From positions 3,782,001-3,846,000 of the forward strand of contig NZ_CP091285.1 in the NCBI RefSeq assembly GCF_021650975.2: DNA of 64,000 bases, in the 5' to 3' direction. This document shows positions 9,403-18,902 of this stretch, in pieces; within the stretch, counting starts at the first letter, position 1; the number at the start of each line of letters is the position of its first letter. Under the pieces are notes generated by a model that worked only from the letters and a program-made list of their open reading frames with translations, was not told the origin of the DNA and did no database searches. The position numbers and the translations under genes are program-made. The stretch is from Flavobacterium jumunjinense. GTDB lineage: Bacteria; Bacteroidota; Bacteroidia; Flavobacteriales; Flavobacteriaceae.

Positions 9403-9460
9403 GACGCTAATTTCATATAGTATCACAATTAGATTTGTAATGATTATTGAAATTAGTGTC
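9403..9460 (+). terminator. Long-loop hairpin after the propeller gene
   Basis: GACGCTAATTTCA (9403-9415) pairs with TGAAATTAGTGTC (9448-9460) with one G-U pair, followed by a T-rich stretch. The 32-nt loop is longer than usual. Confidence 0.5.
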
Positions 9461-9763
9461 TTTACTTTTTAAAACCAATTTGAAAGTTTTAAAATGAAAA
9501 ATTAATTTTCTTATATTCAATCTGAATCCTTTTTTTATAGTCAAAAAAATAAATTTTAGTTATCTTCGTAGTCAATTAAAATTTATAGTAGTACCTTCTC
9601 AAGGTCTTGATTAATTTTGGGTATTAAAAATGTATAATACATTCATTAATGGACACTAAACAACTGAAAAACATCAAGATAGTTACTTTATATATAAACT
9701 AAAATTGGGAACAATACTATAACAGTAACTACTTACTGATATAAAAATCATTAGAAAATAAAA
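9461..9763. other. Intergenic region before the NYN nuclease gene
   Basis: About 300 bp with no coding-like ORF and no repeat. It presumably carries the promoter of the next gene, but no TAnnTTTG match stands out. Confidence 0.5.
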
Positions 9764-10492
9764 ATGAATACAAATTTAAACATAGCAGTTCTAATTGATG
9801 CTGATAATATACCATCAGCACATGTAAAAGAAATGATGGAGGAAATTGCCAAATATGGTAATCCTACAATAAAAAGAATTTATGGAGACTGGACAAAGCC
9901 AAATTTATCAAAATGGAAAAACCTACTCCTTGAAAACGCAATAACGCCAATTCAACAATACGGTTACACTACGGGTAAAAACGCTACCGATTCTGCCATG
10001 ATTATAGATGCCATGGATATTCTTTACAGCGAAAAAGTTAGTGGATTCTGTCTTGTTTCTAGCGATAGCGATTTTACACGCTTAGCAACGAGACTGCGAG
10101 AAGCAGGAATGGAAGTAATTGGAATTGGTGAGAAAAAAACACCAAATCCTTTTATTGTTGCCTGCGATAGGTTTATCTATATTGAAATTTTAAAGAAACA
10201 AACGGAAGAGAAAAATGATCAGAAACAGGTGCCAGAAACAGAAATAGACAAAATCACTAAGAAAGAAATAAAACTTATTTCTGCTACAATTAACGATTTG
10301 TCCGATGAAGAAGGATGGGCTTTCCTTGGAGATGTTGGAAGTTTATTACAGAAAAAACAACCCAACTTTGACTCTAGAAATTATGGTTTTGAAAAATTAA
10401 CACCGCTTATAAAATCTATTGGCAGTTTTGAAATTGAACAAAGAGAAAATCCAAAAAGCAGATACAAACTAATCTTTGTGAAAAACAAATAA
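9764..10492 (+). CDS. NYN-domain ribonuclease with C-terminal LOTUS/OST-HTH domain
   Basis: 242 residues. The N-terminal ~145 residues form a PIN-like NYN domain: AVLIDADNIP (first acidic cluster, D12/D14), GKNATDSAMIIDAMDIL and LVSSDSDFTRLATRLREAG supply the metal-binding Asp residues, and GIGEKKTP follows as in LabA/DUF88 proteins. After a Lys/Glu-rich linker, residues ~165-240 (ISATINDLSDEEGWAFLGDVG, then YGFEKLTPLIKS and FEIEQR) are a LOTUS domain, a winged helix that binds RNA. The combination is known from bacterial and eukaryotic RNA-processing proteins; the target is unknown. Confidence 0.88.
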   Translation: MNTNLNIAVLIDADNIPSAHVKEMMEEIAKYGNPTIKRIYGDWTKPNLSKWKNLLLENAITPIQQYGYTTGKNATDSAMIIDAMDILYSEKVSGFCLVSSDSDFTRLATRLREAGMEVIGIGEKKTPNPFIVACDRFIYIEILKKQTEEKNDQKQVPETEIDKITKKEIKLISATINDLSDEEGWAFLGDVGSLLQKKQPNFDSRNYGFEKLTPLIKSIGSFEIEQRENPKSRYKLIFVKNK

Positions 10493-10540
10493 AGATTACA
10501 GTATTCTTTATCAATCACTTAAACAAGTATAAGTATACTT

Positions 10541-10588
10541 AAAAAATAGCGTTTAATTCTAAATAAATAGAATTAAACGCTATTTTTT
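10541..10588 (+). terminator. Strong terminator after the NYN gene
   Basis: 21-bp near-perfect stem AAAAAATAGCGTTTAATTCT(A) / TAGAATTAAACGCTATTTTT(T) with a 6-nt loop. The flanking A and T runs allow termination on both strands. Its T-run runs directly into the first unit of the 21-bp repeat array. Confidence 0.85.
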
Positions 10589-10834
10589 GGATATTTAAGT
10601 ATATTTTTTGAGTATTAAATATCATATTTTGGGTATTAAATACCACTTTTTTAGGTATTCAATATCACTTTTTAGATATTTAACATCAATTTTTGGGTAT
10701 TAAATATCACTTTTTGGATATTTAATGTCACTTTTTAGGTATTTAATATCATTTTTTGGGTATTAAATATCATTTTTTAGATATTTAATATCACATTTTG
10801 GGTATTTAATAACAATTATTGTATATTTAATACC
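10583..10834. repeat. Tandem array of twelve ~21-bp units with palindromic core
   Basis: The 252 bp read as twelve 20-22-bp units, each a T-run followed by a GGTATTAAATACC-like core (for example 10631-10644 is a perfect 6+1+6 inverted repeat) and a short CAC/CAT tail. Units differ by a few substitutions but keep a period of two helical turns. The array ends about 19 bp before the ATG of the HTH gene. It is not a CRISPR array, because there are no distinct spacers. The simplest reading is a cooperative operator array. Confidence 0.85.
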
Positions 10835-10852
10835 TAAAAAAACTAATTAAAT

Positions 10853-11185
10853 ATGGAAAAAACGATAGACATTAGTAAAATTATAAATGCTTATTTTTTA
10901 AAAAACAGAATTAGGAAAGCTGCACTAGCTAGAAAACTCAATAAAAAAAGTAGCTACATTGGGTATCTTCAAAAACGTCCAAGCATACAAACCCAATCCT
11001 TGTGGGATTTATGCCATGCATTGCAATACAACTTTTTTCAAGATCTTGCTTTATTACTACCCAAGTCCTACTCGACTACAGTTCTAGAAAACGATACAAA
11101 AGACGAAACCATTGCTCAATTACAACAAGAAATTAAAATTTTAAAAGCAGAGAAAGAAGTCTTATTGCAAGTTTTAAAAAAATAG
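10853..11185 (+). CDS. Small helix-turn-helix protein with C-terminal coiled coil
   Basis: 110 residues. Residues ~15-65 (IRKAALARKLNKKSSYIGYL, then SIQTQSLWDLCHALQYNFF) have the helix pattern of a Cro/XRE-like HTH. The last 30 residues (ETIAQLQQEIKILKAEKEVL) form a heptad leucine-zipper-like coiled coil, implying a dimer or oligomer. It lies directly behind the phased palindrome array, which is the obvious candidate binding site. No membrane segment. No family name was recognised beyond HTH. Confidence 0.75.
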   Translation: MEKTIDISKIINAYFLKNRIRKAALARKLNKKSSYIGYLQKRPSIQTQSLWDLCHALQYNFFQDLALLLPKSYSTTVLENDTKDETIAQLQQEIKILKAEKEVLLQVLKK

Positions 11186-11296
11186 AAATCTTCTGCCTAA
11201 ATCAGAATAATAACGGTTTGTTTACTATTAGTCCTTGTAATTTTTTAGTACTAAAAAAACACATTAACTTGCTAAACTATTTATAGCAATACAATA

Positions 11297-11800
11297 ATGG
11301 ACAACACACTAAAAAGAATACAAGATGAAATTTATACTAAATGTAATCTACAAATTACAAACTTTGAAGCCGAAAAAGAAAGCAAAGAATATGCAGCTTG
11401 TAGATTCCTACTAAACAATTTAAATATTGTTTATAGAAATGCAAAAACAACACCAACAAAAAGAGGACAATTTGTAACGTTTTGGAAAAGAAATAATAAA
11501 GGACCAATTGAACCCCTACATGAAAATGATTTGATCGATTTTTATGTAGTAACTGTCCAATTAGAAGACAAAATGGGGCAATTTGTTTTTCCAAAAGCGA
11601 TACTCATAGAAAAAGGAATCATTTCGACAGATACAAAAGAAGGAAAAAGAGCCTTTAGAGTGTATCCGAATTGGGATATTGCCAACAATAAACAAGCTGA
11701 AAAATCACAAAAATGGCAACTGCATTATTTTTATGAAATTAAGCCATTAACCGATTTAAAGAAAGTGAGTGAGTTGTATAATGAGTATTCTTTGCATTAG
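11297..11800 (+). CDS. MepB-family protein
   Basis: 167 residues, matching the full length of the MepB family (CRFLLNNLNIVYRNAKTTPTK, RGQFVTFWKRNNKGPIEPL, DFYVVTVQLEDKMGQFVFPK, KGKRAFRVYPNWD-type motif). The family is named after a gene of the Staphylococcus mepRAB multidrug locus; its biochemical role is not established. No efflux pump or MarR gene is adjacent here. Soluble, no signal peptide, monocistronic. Confidence 0.8.
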   Translation: MDNTLKRIQDEIYTKCNLQITNFEAEKESKEYAACRFLLNNLNIVYRNAKTTPTKRGQFVTFWKRNNKGPIEPLHENDLIDFYVVTVQLEDKMGQFVFPKAILIEKGIISTDTKEGKRAFRVYPNWDIANNKQAEKSQKWQLHYFYEIKPLTDLKKVSELYNEYSLH

Positions 11801-11986
11801 TTAGTAAAAAGAATAAGTTTTTTGAATCTAAGGATTCAATATTTATAAATAATTTTATTTTAAATATATTTGAGGAATAATATTAAATGATTTACTAAAA
11901 AAATATTCTGAGAATAGTCTTTGATAAAATAGATAAATCATATACTCAATTAGAATGCTTTAAATAAATTAAACTAACCAAAAATT

Positions 11987-14900
11987 ATGGAGATAACTGA
12001 AAAGCTACTGATTGAATTACAAAATCGACTTAAAGTTGGTAGTCGAAGAGGTGTCCATTTAAATGCAATTCCTGCAAATTCAAGATATAAGTTCGATTTA
12101 ACGAGATTATCTCATATTGATGAAAAACTACCTACAAATTTTATAAATTCACTTTTAACAGAGTTACCTTTAAAGTTCAAAATTAGTTGGAAAGATAATG
12201 TTCCAGATTTAAACTCACTTTTTGAAGAAGATCAAATACAGTTAGTAAAAATTACAAAATCTTTCGAGAATTTAATCAATCAAACAGATGCTATAGAATC
12301 GGAGAAAGGAATAAACACATTCGGTTTTGGTTTTCCAATACTTGTAAGAAGAGACGAATCAGATAATAAATTGACGGTTGCTCCTATTTTAATTTGGTCA
12401 TTAAGGATAAGAAGAACAAAAGAATTTAATACTTGGGAAATATTAAGAACAGAAGATGACCCAATTTATATAAATGAGATTTTAATAAATCATTTACAAA
12501 ACGATTCAAAAATAGAAATTAATCAAATTTCAACTGACTTTTTAGATGATGGATTAATTGATAAAAATGAACTTTTAGATATATGTGTAAACATCATTGA
12601 ATCTATAAATAGCTCAATTCCAGATAATCTTCGCGAAACATTTGAAAAAAAGCTAAATGAAATAAAATCTATTCCAGAAAAAAAATATTATGAAAAACTA
12701 CCATTAACATCTAATAATTCATTTATAGATTTTGGTGGTCTTTTTTCAATTTTTGAGGTTCAGAAGCAAAATATTATTCACGATTATGCCAATTTACTTG
12801 AATTACAAGGTGCAACAATTGACCTTGAGGATATGGAAGAACATACGTTTCAACCAATATCATCAGTGGAAACCGATCCTTCTCAACAAGGAATTTTACA
12901 TTCTCTAAAAAAGTCTCGAAACATTTTAATTCAAGGGCCACCAGGTACAGGAAAAAGTCAATCGCTTACAGCAGTTTTAGTAAATGCATTAGAGAATCAA
13001 AAAAAGACAATCGTTGTTTGTGAAAAGCGAACAGCTTTAGAAGTACTTCATAATGCTTTAAATGAAAAAGGTCTTAATTATCAATGCGTTTTACTAAAAG
13101 ATATTGTTAAAGATAGAAAATTAGCTGTTGATTCTGTGAGAGAGAGAGTAGACAATTCTTCAAATCGTCGATACAGATACTCTCACTCTAAAGAGACTTT
13201 AGATAATATTATTGATAAGTCAAAAAACTTAATTGATACAATAAATAAACAACACAAAAAAATAGGTGAAAATTTAGTTGGTAATAAAAATTGGAGCCAT
13301 ATTGTTGGTTCTCTATTATCTGAATTAAAAGACAACTCAGAAGATTACAATCTTGATTTAGCAAAAGATACATTCAGTTATGAATCATCTGAACTAAATC
13401 AATTATTAGAACTGATTAGAAAAGGTCAAAATTTATATGATGATTTTAGACCTCATTTAGACCTTTCATTTATCAACTCTGCAAAATTAGTTGGAGATAA
13501 TCCATTTATTATAGAACAACAGATTGAAGAGGATTTTTCAATCTATAAAAAAGAGTTAAAAAAAGTATTAGATAACGTTTCAAACTATGAAGTAGAATAT
13601 TATAAAATAAGAAAAGAACAATTTAATTTTCAAAAAGCATCAATTAGCTCTATTGAAAATTCTATCCAAAGCATTCTAAAAAAACACGAAGCAAATAATG
13701 ATTTTTTAGATGAAAAAAAAACAAACGGATTTTTATTTAAAATAGTTTCAATATTTTCAAAAGAGAAGAAAACAACACTCGCAGATCAAAAAAATATAGG
13801 TTCTCTATATAACGATTATTCATTAAAAACTTATCACAGTAAAGACTTTGAAACCATTAGTTTTTCTAATTCTATTAAAGGGAATCGAGACATTCTTAAA
13901 AACTATAAACAAATTATTGAGAGAATTGATAATGAGTTTCAATCTAAAATCGAAAATGAGTACAAATTACTAAACTTAATTAAATCAACTGAAAAGGAAT
14001 TTGAAACAGAACTTCTACAAACAATAAAAGCAAACTTCAGTAACTTAAAAACTATAATCAAAGAACAAAATTGGACTAACAAAGAGTTGAATGGAGATTC
14101 TCACAATGTGTTGAGTTCTCAAATTCAGAATTTAGTAGATTCAAAAGAACAATTTTTCGCAAATGAGAGTGATCTTTTTTCAATCGAGTTTAAGTGGTTT
14201 CAATTTTATAATGAATTGTCGGCTGAAAATAAATTAATCCTTGACCAATTAAAGAAAAAAACAAATTGGAAAAAAACATTTTTAATTTTCTATCTTAATT
14301 CTATGCTTGTAAATTCTGCAAACATGGATTTACCAACAAATGATAACGATCATATAGAATTAGGAAAATCTTTATCTGAACTTGAAAAAGAACAGATTAA
14401 ATATATTAGAGAATATTGGTTTTCAAAACAAATAGATGCAACAAGAGATTTTGATGATAAGAACCCAAATTTAGCTGTTGAAAATCTATACAACAAACGA
14501 GCAGGTAAAAGACATAAACGATTATCTCTAAGAGAAATAGTAAAAATGGATATGGATTTATTTACTACTTTTTTTCCAATAATTCTAGCAACACCAGACG
14601 TAGCAAGTAACCTCTTTAAAGGTAAAAACCAATATTTTGATATTGTTATGTTTGACGAGGCGAGTCAATTAAAATTAGAAGATAATTTACCAGCACTTTT
14701 AAAAGGGAAACAAATTATCATTGCAGGAGATGAGCACCAAATGCCACCTTCAAATTATTTTAGCAAAATATTTGACGGTGTAATTGAGGATGAAGATGAA
14801 TTTGAAGATGAAATAGATAAAATTAAAAACGATATAAGCAATTCACTTTCTGATTGTGAATCTCTTCTTGATTTCGCATCCGAATTAGGTTTTGAGAAAA

Positions 14901-16111
14901 AACATTTAGACTTTCATTATCGTTCAAGGCATCCCTACCTAATTGATTACTCAAATTATGCCTTTTATAATCAACGATTAAAACCACTTCCTAACGATTT
15001 TGAATATATTCCGATAAATTATGTACCTGTAAACGGCACATATTCCGATAATTCTAATGACGCAGAAGCTGAAACAATTTTATCAATTATTGACAACAAT
15101 ATTTCAAGACTACCTAATGGAGAATATCCAACAGTTGGAATAGCAACCTTTAACATCAACCAACGAAATCTAATTTTAGAAAAGATAAATCAAAGAAGAA
15201 AATTTGAGAAATATAGCGAATTTAATAATAAAATAATTGAGCTTGAAGAAAATGGTTTTTTTGTCAAAAATTTAGAAAATATTCAAGGAGACGAAAGAGA
15301 TGTAATAATTCTCTCAACTACTTATGGTATTAATAAAGAAGGAAAATTTAACCAAAGGTTTGGCTCAATAAATCATCAAAAAGGATACAAACTTTTAAAT
15401 GTTATCATTACAAGAGCAAAGTACAAAGTTTATGTATGCTCTTCAATTCCAGAAGATGTGTTTTTAAATTATAAAAAGCATTTAATAAATGAAGGTTCAA
15501 ATAACCGAAAAGGTGCTTTATATGCTTATTTAGCCTACTCAAAAGCTGTTAGTGAGCAAGACAATGAAGCAAGAATTTCAGTCTTAAATATCCTCGCAGA
15601 GAATTCTACTAAAAACAAAACAATTGAAAACATAAATGAAGACCTAGAGTCACCATTTGAGGAAGAAGTTTATGAAGCTCTAACTGAACATTTTGATAAA
15701 AAAAATATAATTCCTCAACATCAATTTGCTGGTTTTAGAATTGATATGGTTTATGATACAAAACATATGGGACTTCCAAAGATAGCAATAGAATGTGATG
15801 GAGCTGCTTTTCATTCTAGCCAAGAGGCATATTTGCACGATAGACATCGACAAAAGATTCTTGAAGGAAACGGATTTGTATTCCATAGAATATGGAGTAC
15901 AAATTGGTGGAGAAACCCAAAAATGGAAACAAAAAAACTTGTAGATTTTATAAAGGCTATTGAAAACAGTAGCCCATCAATATTTGAAGATAAATCAGAA
16001 ATAGGACTAGCATTTACTGATGATGTTATTATTGTCAAAAATGAACTTTCAAGCCTTCAAATTGGTTTAGAAGAAACTATTGAAGTTGTTAATAAAGAAG
16101 ACAAAAAATAA
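11987..16111 (+). CDS. Large superfamily 1 helicase fused to a C-terminal PD-(D/E)XK (DUF559/Vsr-like) nuclease
   Basis: 1374 residues. The N-terminal ~290 residues are of DUF4011-like position and unknown function. Walker A is GPPGTGKS (317-324). A long charged, probably coiled-coil insertion spans ~400-780. Walker B is FDEAS (DE at 890-891), then motif III GDEHQMPPS (914 on), HYRSRHP, and the C-terminal helicase motifs NIQGDERDVIILSTTYG and VIITRAKYKVYV. The last 150 residues form a nuclease: PFEEEVYEALTEHF, D1253 in FRIDMVY, E1269-x-D1271 in AIECDGAAFHSS, and RIWSTNWW. The order helicase then Vsr/DUF559 nuclease resembles stand-alone anti-phage proteins of the DUF4011-helicase-Vsr type. 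The gene stands alone among accessory genes. Defence is inferred; repair is the alternative. Confidence 0.82.
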   Translation: MEITEKLLIELQNRLKVGSRRGVHLNAIPANSRYKFDLTRLSHIDEKLPTNFINSLLTELPLKFKISWKDNVPDLNSLFEEDQIQLVKITKSFENLINQTDAIESEKGINTFGFGFPILVRRDESDNKLTVAPILIWSLRIRRTKEFNTWEILRTEDDPIYINEILINHLQNDSKIEINQISTDFLDDGLIDKNELLDICVNIIESINSSIPDNLRETFEKKLNEIKSIPEKKYYEKLPLTSNNSFIDFGGLFSIFEVQKQNIIHDYANLLELQGATIDLEDMEEHTFQPISSVETDPSQQGILHSLKKSRNILIQGPPGTGKSQSLTAVLVNALENQKKTIVVCEKRTALEVLHNALNEKGLNYQCVLLKDIVKDRKLAVDSVRERVDNSSNRRYRYSHSKETLDNIIDKSKNLIDTINKQHKKIGENLVGNKNWSHIVGSLLSELKDNSEDYNLDLAKDTFSYESSELNQLLELIRKGQNLYDDFRPHLDLSFINSAKLVGDNPFIIEQQIEEDFSIYKKELKKVLDNVSNYEVEYYKIRKEQFNFQKASISSIENSIQSILKKHEANNDFLDEKKTNGFLFKIVSIFSKEKKTTLADQKNIGSLYNDYSLKTYHSKDFETISFSNSIKGNRDILKNYKQIIERIDNEFQSKIENEYKLLNLIKSTEKEFETELLQTIKANFSNLKTIIKEQNWTNKELNGDSHNVLSSQIQNLVDSKEQFFANESDLFSIEFKWFQFYNELSAENKLILDQLKKKTNWKKTFLIFYLNSMLVNSANMDLPTNDNDHIELGKSLSELEKEQIKYIREYWFSKQIDATRDFDDKNPNLAVENLYNKRAGKRHKRLSLREIVKMDMDLFTTFFPIILATPDVASNLFKGKNQYFDIVMFDEASQLKLEDNLPALLKGKQIIIAGDEHQMPPSNYFSKIFDGVIEDEDEFEDEIDKIKNDISNSLSDCESLLDFASELGFEKKHLDFHYRSRHPYLIDYSNYAFYNQRLKPLPNDFEYIPINYVPVNGTYSDNSNDAEAETILSIIDNNISRLPNGEYPTVGIATFNINQRNLILEKINQRRKFEKYSEFNNKIIELEENGFFVKNLENIQGDERDVIILSTTYGINKEGKFNQRFGSINHQKGYKLLNVIITRAKYKVYVCSSIPEDVFLNYKKHLINEGSNNRKGALYAYLAYSKAVSEQDNEARISVLNILAENSTKNKTIENINEDLESPFEEEVYEALTEHFDKKNIIPQHQFAGFRIDMVYDTKHMGLPKIAIECDGAAFHSSQEAYLHDRHRQKILEGNGFVFHRIWSTNWWRNPKMETKKLVDFIKAIENSSPSIFEDKSEIGLAFTDDVIIVKNELSSLQIGLEETIEVVNKEDKK

Positions 16112-16277
16112 ACAGAAATATTTGATTGAACTATTACTTTCAATTACAAAATGAAAGTAAAATATTAAAAAAGTTATCTAGTAAAACTAGATCAATATAA
16201 TAAATCTAACTAAGTATTACAATTGCAAGATATTCAAGATTAACATTTAATACACACTTAACAAAAATAATTAGCAA

Positions 16278-16580
16278 ATGAATGCAATAGACTTCATTAT
16301 TGGAGCATTATTAGTAAATGCAATGCCTCATCTCATTTTTGGACTTACAAAAACTCATTTTCTAGGATTATTTGGATATAGTCCTAATGGGAATATTACC
16401 TATGCTATTCTTCAGTTTTTCCTTTGTGTTTTATTATACTATATCAATTATGATTATAAAGAATTATTAAATAATGGCTATTTAATTGGTGGAGTAACAG
16501 TTCTTGGTCTATATTTTATATTTGGAAAATTCCTTGTGAAGTTTTATGGAAAACAGAAAATCAACAAAAAAGATCAATAA
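16278..16580 (+). CDS. Small integral membrane protein
   Basis: 100 residues with about three membrane segments (IDFIIGALLVNAMPHLIFGL, AILQFFLCVLLYYINY, YLIGGVTVLGLYFIFGKFL) and a basic C-terminus. It resembles widespread small uncharacterised membrane proteins of Bacteroidota. The neighbours are not obviously related and no function can be assigned. Confidence 0.6.
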   Translation: MNAIDFIIGALLVNAMPHLIFGLTKTHFLGLFGYSPNGNITYAILQFFLCVLLYYINYDYKELLNNGYLIGGVTVLGLYFIFGKFLVKFYGKQKINKKDQ

Positions 16581-16705
16581 GTAATACAAATTTTATAGTT
16601 TTAACTCATTGCAAGCCCACCTTTGTAAAAACTTCAAATTTTCACAAAGTTAAACCTATTACTTCAATTGTTTTTTGACCCCACCTAAGAGTTAAAAGTT
16701 TGCGT

Positions 16706-16713
16706 TATATTTG
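16706..16713 (+). promoter_or_regulatory. -7 promoter element TATATTTG
   Basis: TAnnTTTG element 55 bp before the ATG of the first AlkB-like gene. A well-spaced -33 TTG is not visible. Confidence 0.5.
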
Positions 16714-16767
16714 TAAGAACAAGTATCTATTAACCCTGACAAACTACTAAATTTAGAAAATACCAAC

Positions 16768-17997
16768 ATGAATAGCGAAAATAGTATTTCAAAAGATAAA
16801 AACATTCTTTTAGACCTAACAAATGGTAACAATGAATCCAAAGATTATAAATACTTAATAAATCATTTTTGTGGAACAATAGTAACGACTATTTCTGAAA
16901 TTCAAATTCCTGTAAAGGATAAAAAAATCTATGTCTGTGGAGATATTGAACAACTTGAAAATGGAAACACTCCTCTAGATTTATATGTAATTAAAGAAAT
17001 TTCTATTCATCATGAGAAAAGTAATAAAGAAAATATTCATCTCATCACATTAGGTAAAGTTCCTATTCTAATTAGTAATTCAGGGGTCTATTTTAGACGT
17101 TTTTTTGATGATAATGAGTATTTTAATAAGATAAAATCGGAACATGAATTTCAACATTTAACAGAATCCAATAAAGACGCTAAGGCATTAAGAAAAGGAA
17201 TCTATTTAAGCGAAATAGTAAAAGAAAAGGCAGAAAATGATAATGAAAAATTACATTTTAATCTTTTACGATGTTCTAGTAATTTAACAGGACCTACTGA
17301 TAATTTTCGCGAAACCGATACTACAATCATTACTACTTTAAATGACGAAATTAAATATCTTTTCGAAAAAGAAATAAAGCTAAATCATGTATTAGTACAG
17401 ATTTATGAGAATAAATTGAAAACCGATGCAAATACAAAACAAGTAAAATCGAAAATTAAAGCCCATTCTGACAAAACAAAGGATATGCCAAAAGAAGGAC
17501 TAATTGTTTTTTGCACTTTCTATGACAAAACCAATTTTGATCAACTAAAACCTTCTGAAACCGACAAATTTGATTGGGTATACAAACAAACAAGCGGATT
17601 GACCCGTTTGCATTTCAAATTGAAAAATACGGTTGATGATCCTAGTTTAGAAAAAGAATTTAGCGTTACATTATATCCAAATTCAGTATTTTTAATTCCA
17701 CTTTCAACCAATAGATTATACACCCACGAAATTAAACCGTCCGTATTAAATGTAGATCAAATCCCTATTAGAATGGGCTATGTAATACGTTGTTCCAATT
17801 TAGAAGCTGTCTATATGAACAATCAAACCTATATTAAAGAAAACGGAAAACGGATTCAATTAGAATCTATGACTTCAGAAACCATGGAAAATTTACGTAA
17901 TTCCTATTATGAAGAAAACAAAACAGAAAAGAAAGTCGACTATGGAAAAGTCCATTTCAGTATGAATTCTGGAGATTATGAAAAACCAATTTACTAA
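16768..17997 (+). CDS. AlkB-like 2-oxoglutarate/Fe(II) oxygenase family protein, longer paralogue
   Basis: 409 residues. The N-terminal ~200 residues have no recognised domain. The C-terminal half carries a probable double-stranded beta-helix: HSD at 233-235 (Fe ligands H and D), a distal His at 320 in RLYTHEI, and an Arg at 341 in GYVIRCS in the position that binds 2-oxoglutarate. The order VLVQIYEN...HSD...VFLIPLSTNRLYTHEI...RMGYVIRCS parallels the gene that follows 17 nt downstream, so the two are paralogues and probably co-transcribed. AlkB relatives repair alkylated DNA or RNA or hydroxylate small molecules; the substrate cannot be told. Assignment rests on the spacing of ligands only. 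Confidence 0.6.
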   Translation: MNSENSISKDKNILLDLTNGNNESKDYKYLINHFCGTIVTTISEIQIPVKDKKIYVCGDIEQLENGNTPLDLYVIKEISIHHEKSNKENIHLITLGKVPILISNSGVYFRRFFDDNEYFNKIKSEHEFQHLTESNKDAKALRKGIYLSEIVKEKAENDNEKLHFNLLRCSSNLTGPTDNFRETDTTIITTLNDEIKYLFEKEIKLNHVLVQIYENKLKTDANTKQVKSKIKAHSDKTKDMPKEGLIVFCTFYDKTNFDQLKPSETDKFDWVYKQTSGLTRLHFKLKNTVDDPSLEKEFSVTLYPNSVFLIPLSTNRLYTHEIKPSVLNVDQIPIRMGYVIRCSNLEAVYMNNQTYIKENGKRIQLESMTSETMENLRNSYYEENKTEKKVDYGKVHFSMNSGDYEKPIY

Positions 17998-18014
17998 ACA
18001 GAACACAATAAAAA

Positions 18015-18818
18015 ATGCAAAATAACCAAGGTTTTTATACCATTGAATTGTCTTTAGAAAACAACCTATTTAAGGAATTATCTCAATCAATTCATTTCGA
18101 AAATATTACAAAAGGAAGAATTGGTAATCATTTAGTTAAAGTTGAGCAAGAGAAAATTCCATTAGTAAGAACAACAACTACATATACAATTCCGCCTCAT
18201 TATTTTTTGCCATTACATCATCAAATTGTTGAAAAAATAAATGATACAATTGTTGAAAATGATAACAATGTTTTACCAAAACTCGATTTTAACAATGCAC
18301 TAATCGAAATTTACGATAAAGAGTATACTACAATGAAATATCATTCTGACCAATCTTTAGATCTAAAAAAAGATTCCTACATTGGTCTTTTCACTTGTTA
18401 TGAAAAACCAGAAGAATTGACAGCACAAACATTAAGAAAGCTAAAAATAAAAGATAAGATAACGCTTGAAGAGTTTGATATTCCACTAAAACATAATTCG
18501 GTTGTATTATTTTCATTGCATACCAATACAAAATTTTCACATAGAATTATATTAGAGCAAGTTCCAAAACAAAAGCCATTAACATCCGATAATAAATGGT
18601 TAGGTATAACTTTTAGAACATCAGATACCTACATTCAATTTAAAGATAGTAATCCTTGTTTTATAAATGGAGAACCATTAGTAGTAGCAAATGAAGATCA
18701 AAAAAGAGATTTTTTTAGAATTAGAGGTGAAGAAAACAGAAACCTAGATTTTACCTATCCTAAACTAGCCTATACTTTAAGTATTGGTGATACAATTGAG
18801 CCAAAAGAGAGTTTGTGA
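18015..18818 (+). CDS. AlkB-like 2-oxoglutarate/Fe(II) oxygenase, shorter paralogue
   Basis: 267 residues, soluble. It has the clearer signature of the pair: NALIEIYDKEYTTMKYHSDQ gives H110-x-D112, SVVLFSLHTNTKFSHRIIL gives the distal H176, and GITFRTSDTYI gives R201, the usual arrangement H-x-D...H...R-x-S in AlkB-type dioxygenases. It follows its longer paralogue by 17 nt, suggesting an operon and perhaps a hetero-oligomer. Substrate unknown; nucleic-acid demethylation is one possibility. Confidence 0.68.
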   Translation: MQNNQGFYTIELSLENNLFKELSQSIHFENITKGRIGNHLVKVEQEKIPLVRTTTTYTIPPHYFLPLHHQIVEKINDTIVENDNNVLPKLDFNNALIEIYDKEYTTMKYHSDQSLDLKKDSYIGLFTCYEKPEELTAQTLRKLKIKDKITLEEFDIPLKHNSVVLFSLHTNTKFSHRIILEQVPKQKPLTSDNKWLGITFRTSDTYIQFKDSNPCFINGEPLVVANEDQKRDFFRIRGEENRNLDFTYPKLAYTLSIGDTIEPKESL

Positions 18819-18902
18819 AATTAACCTAGTCTAAAGGGGCACTGCTTCAATAAAATTGATAGATTAAAAAAGGAACTGATTGGAAATTAAAAAGGTTAAT
18901 AA

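Noticed and set aside
10583..10834. 12-unit array taken as a CRISPR array
   Set aside because: Units follow each other without unique spacers and differ by substitutions within the unit.
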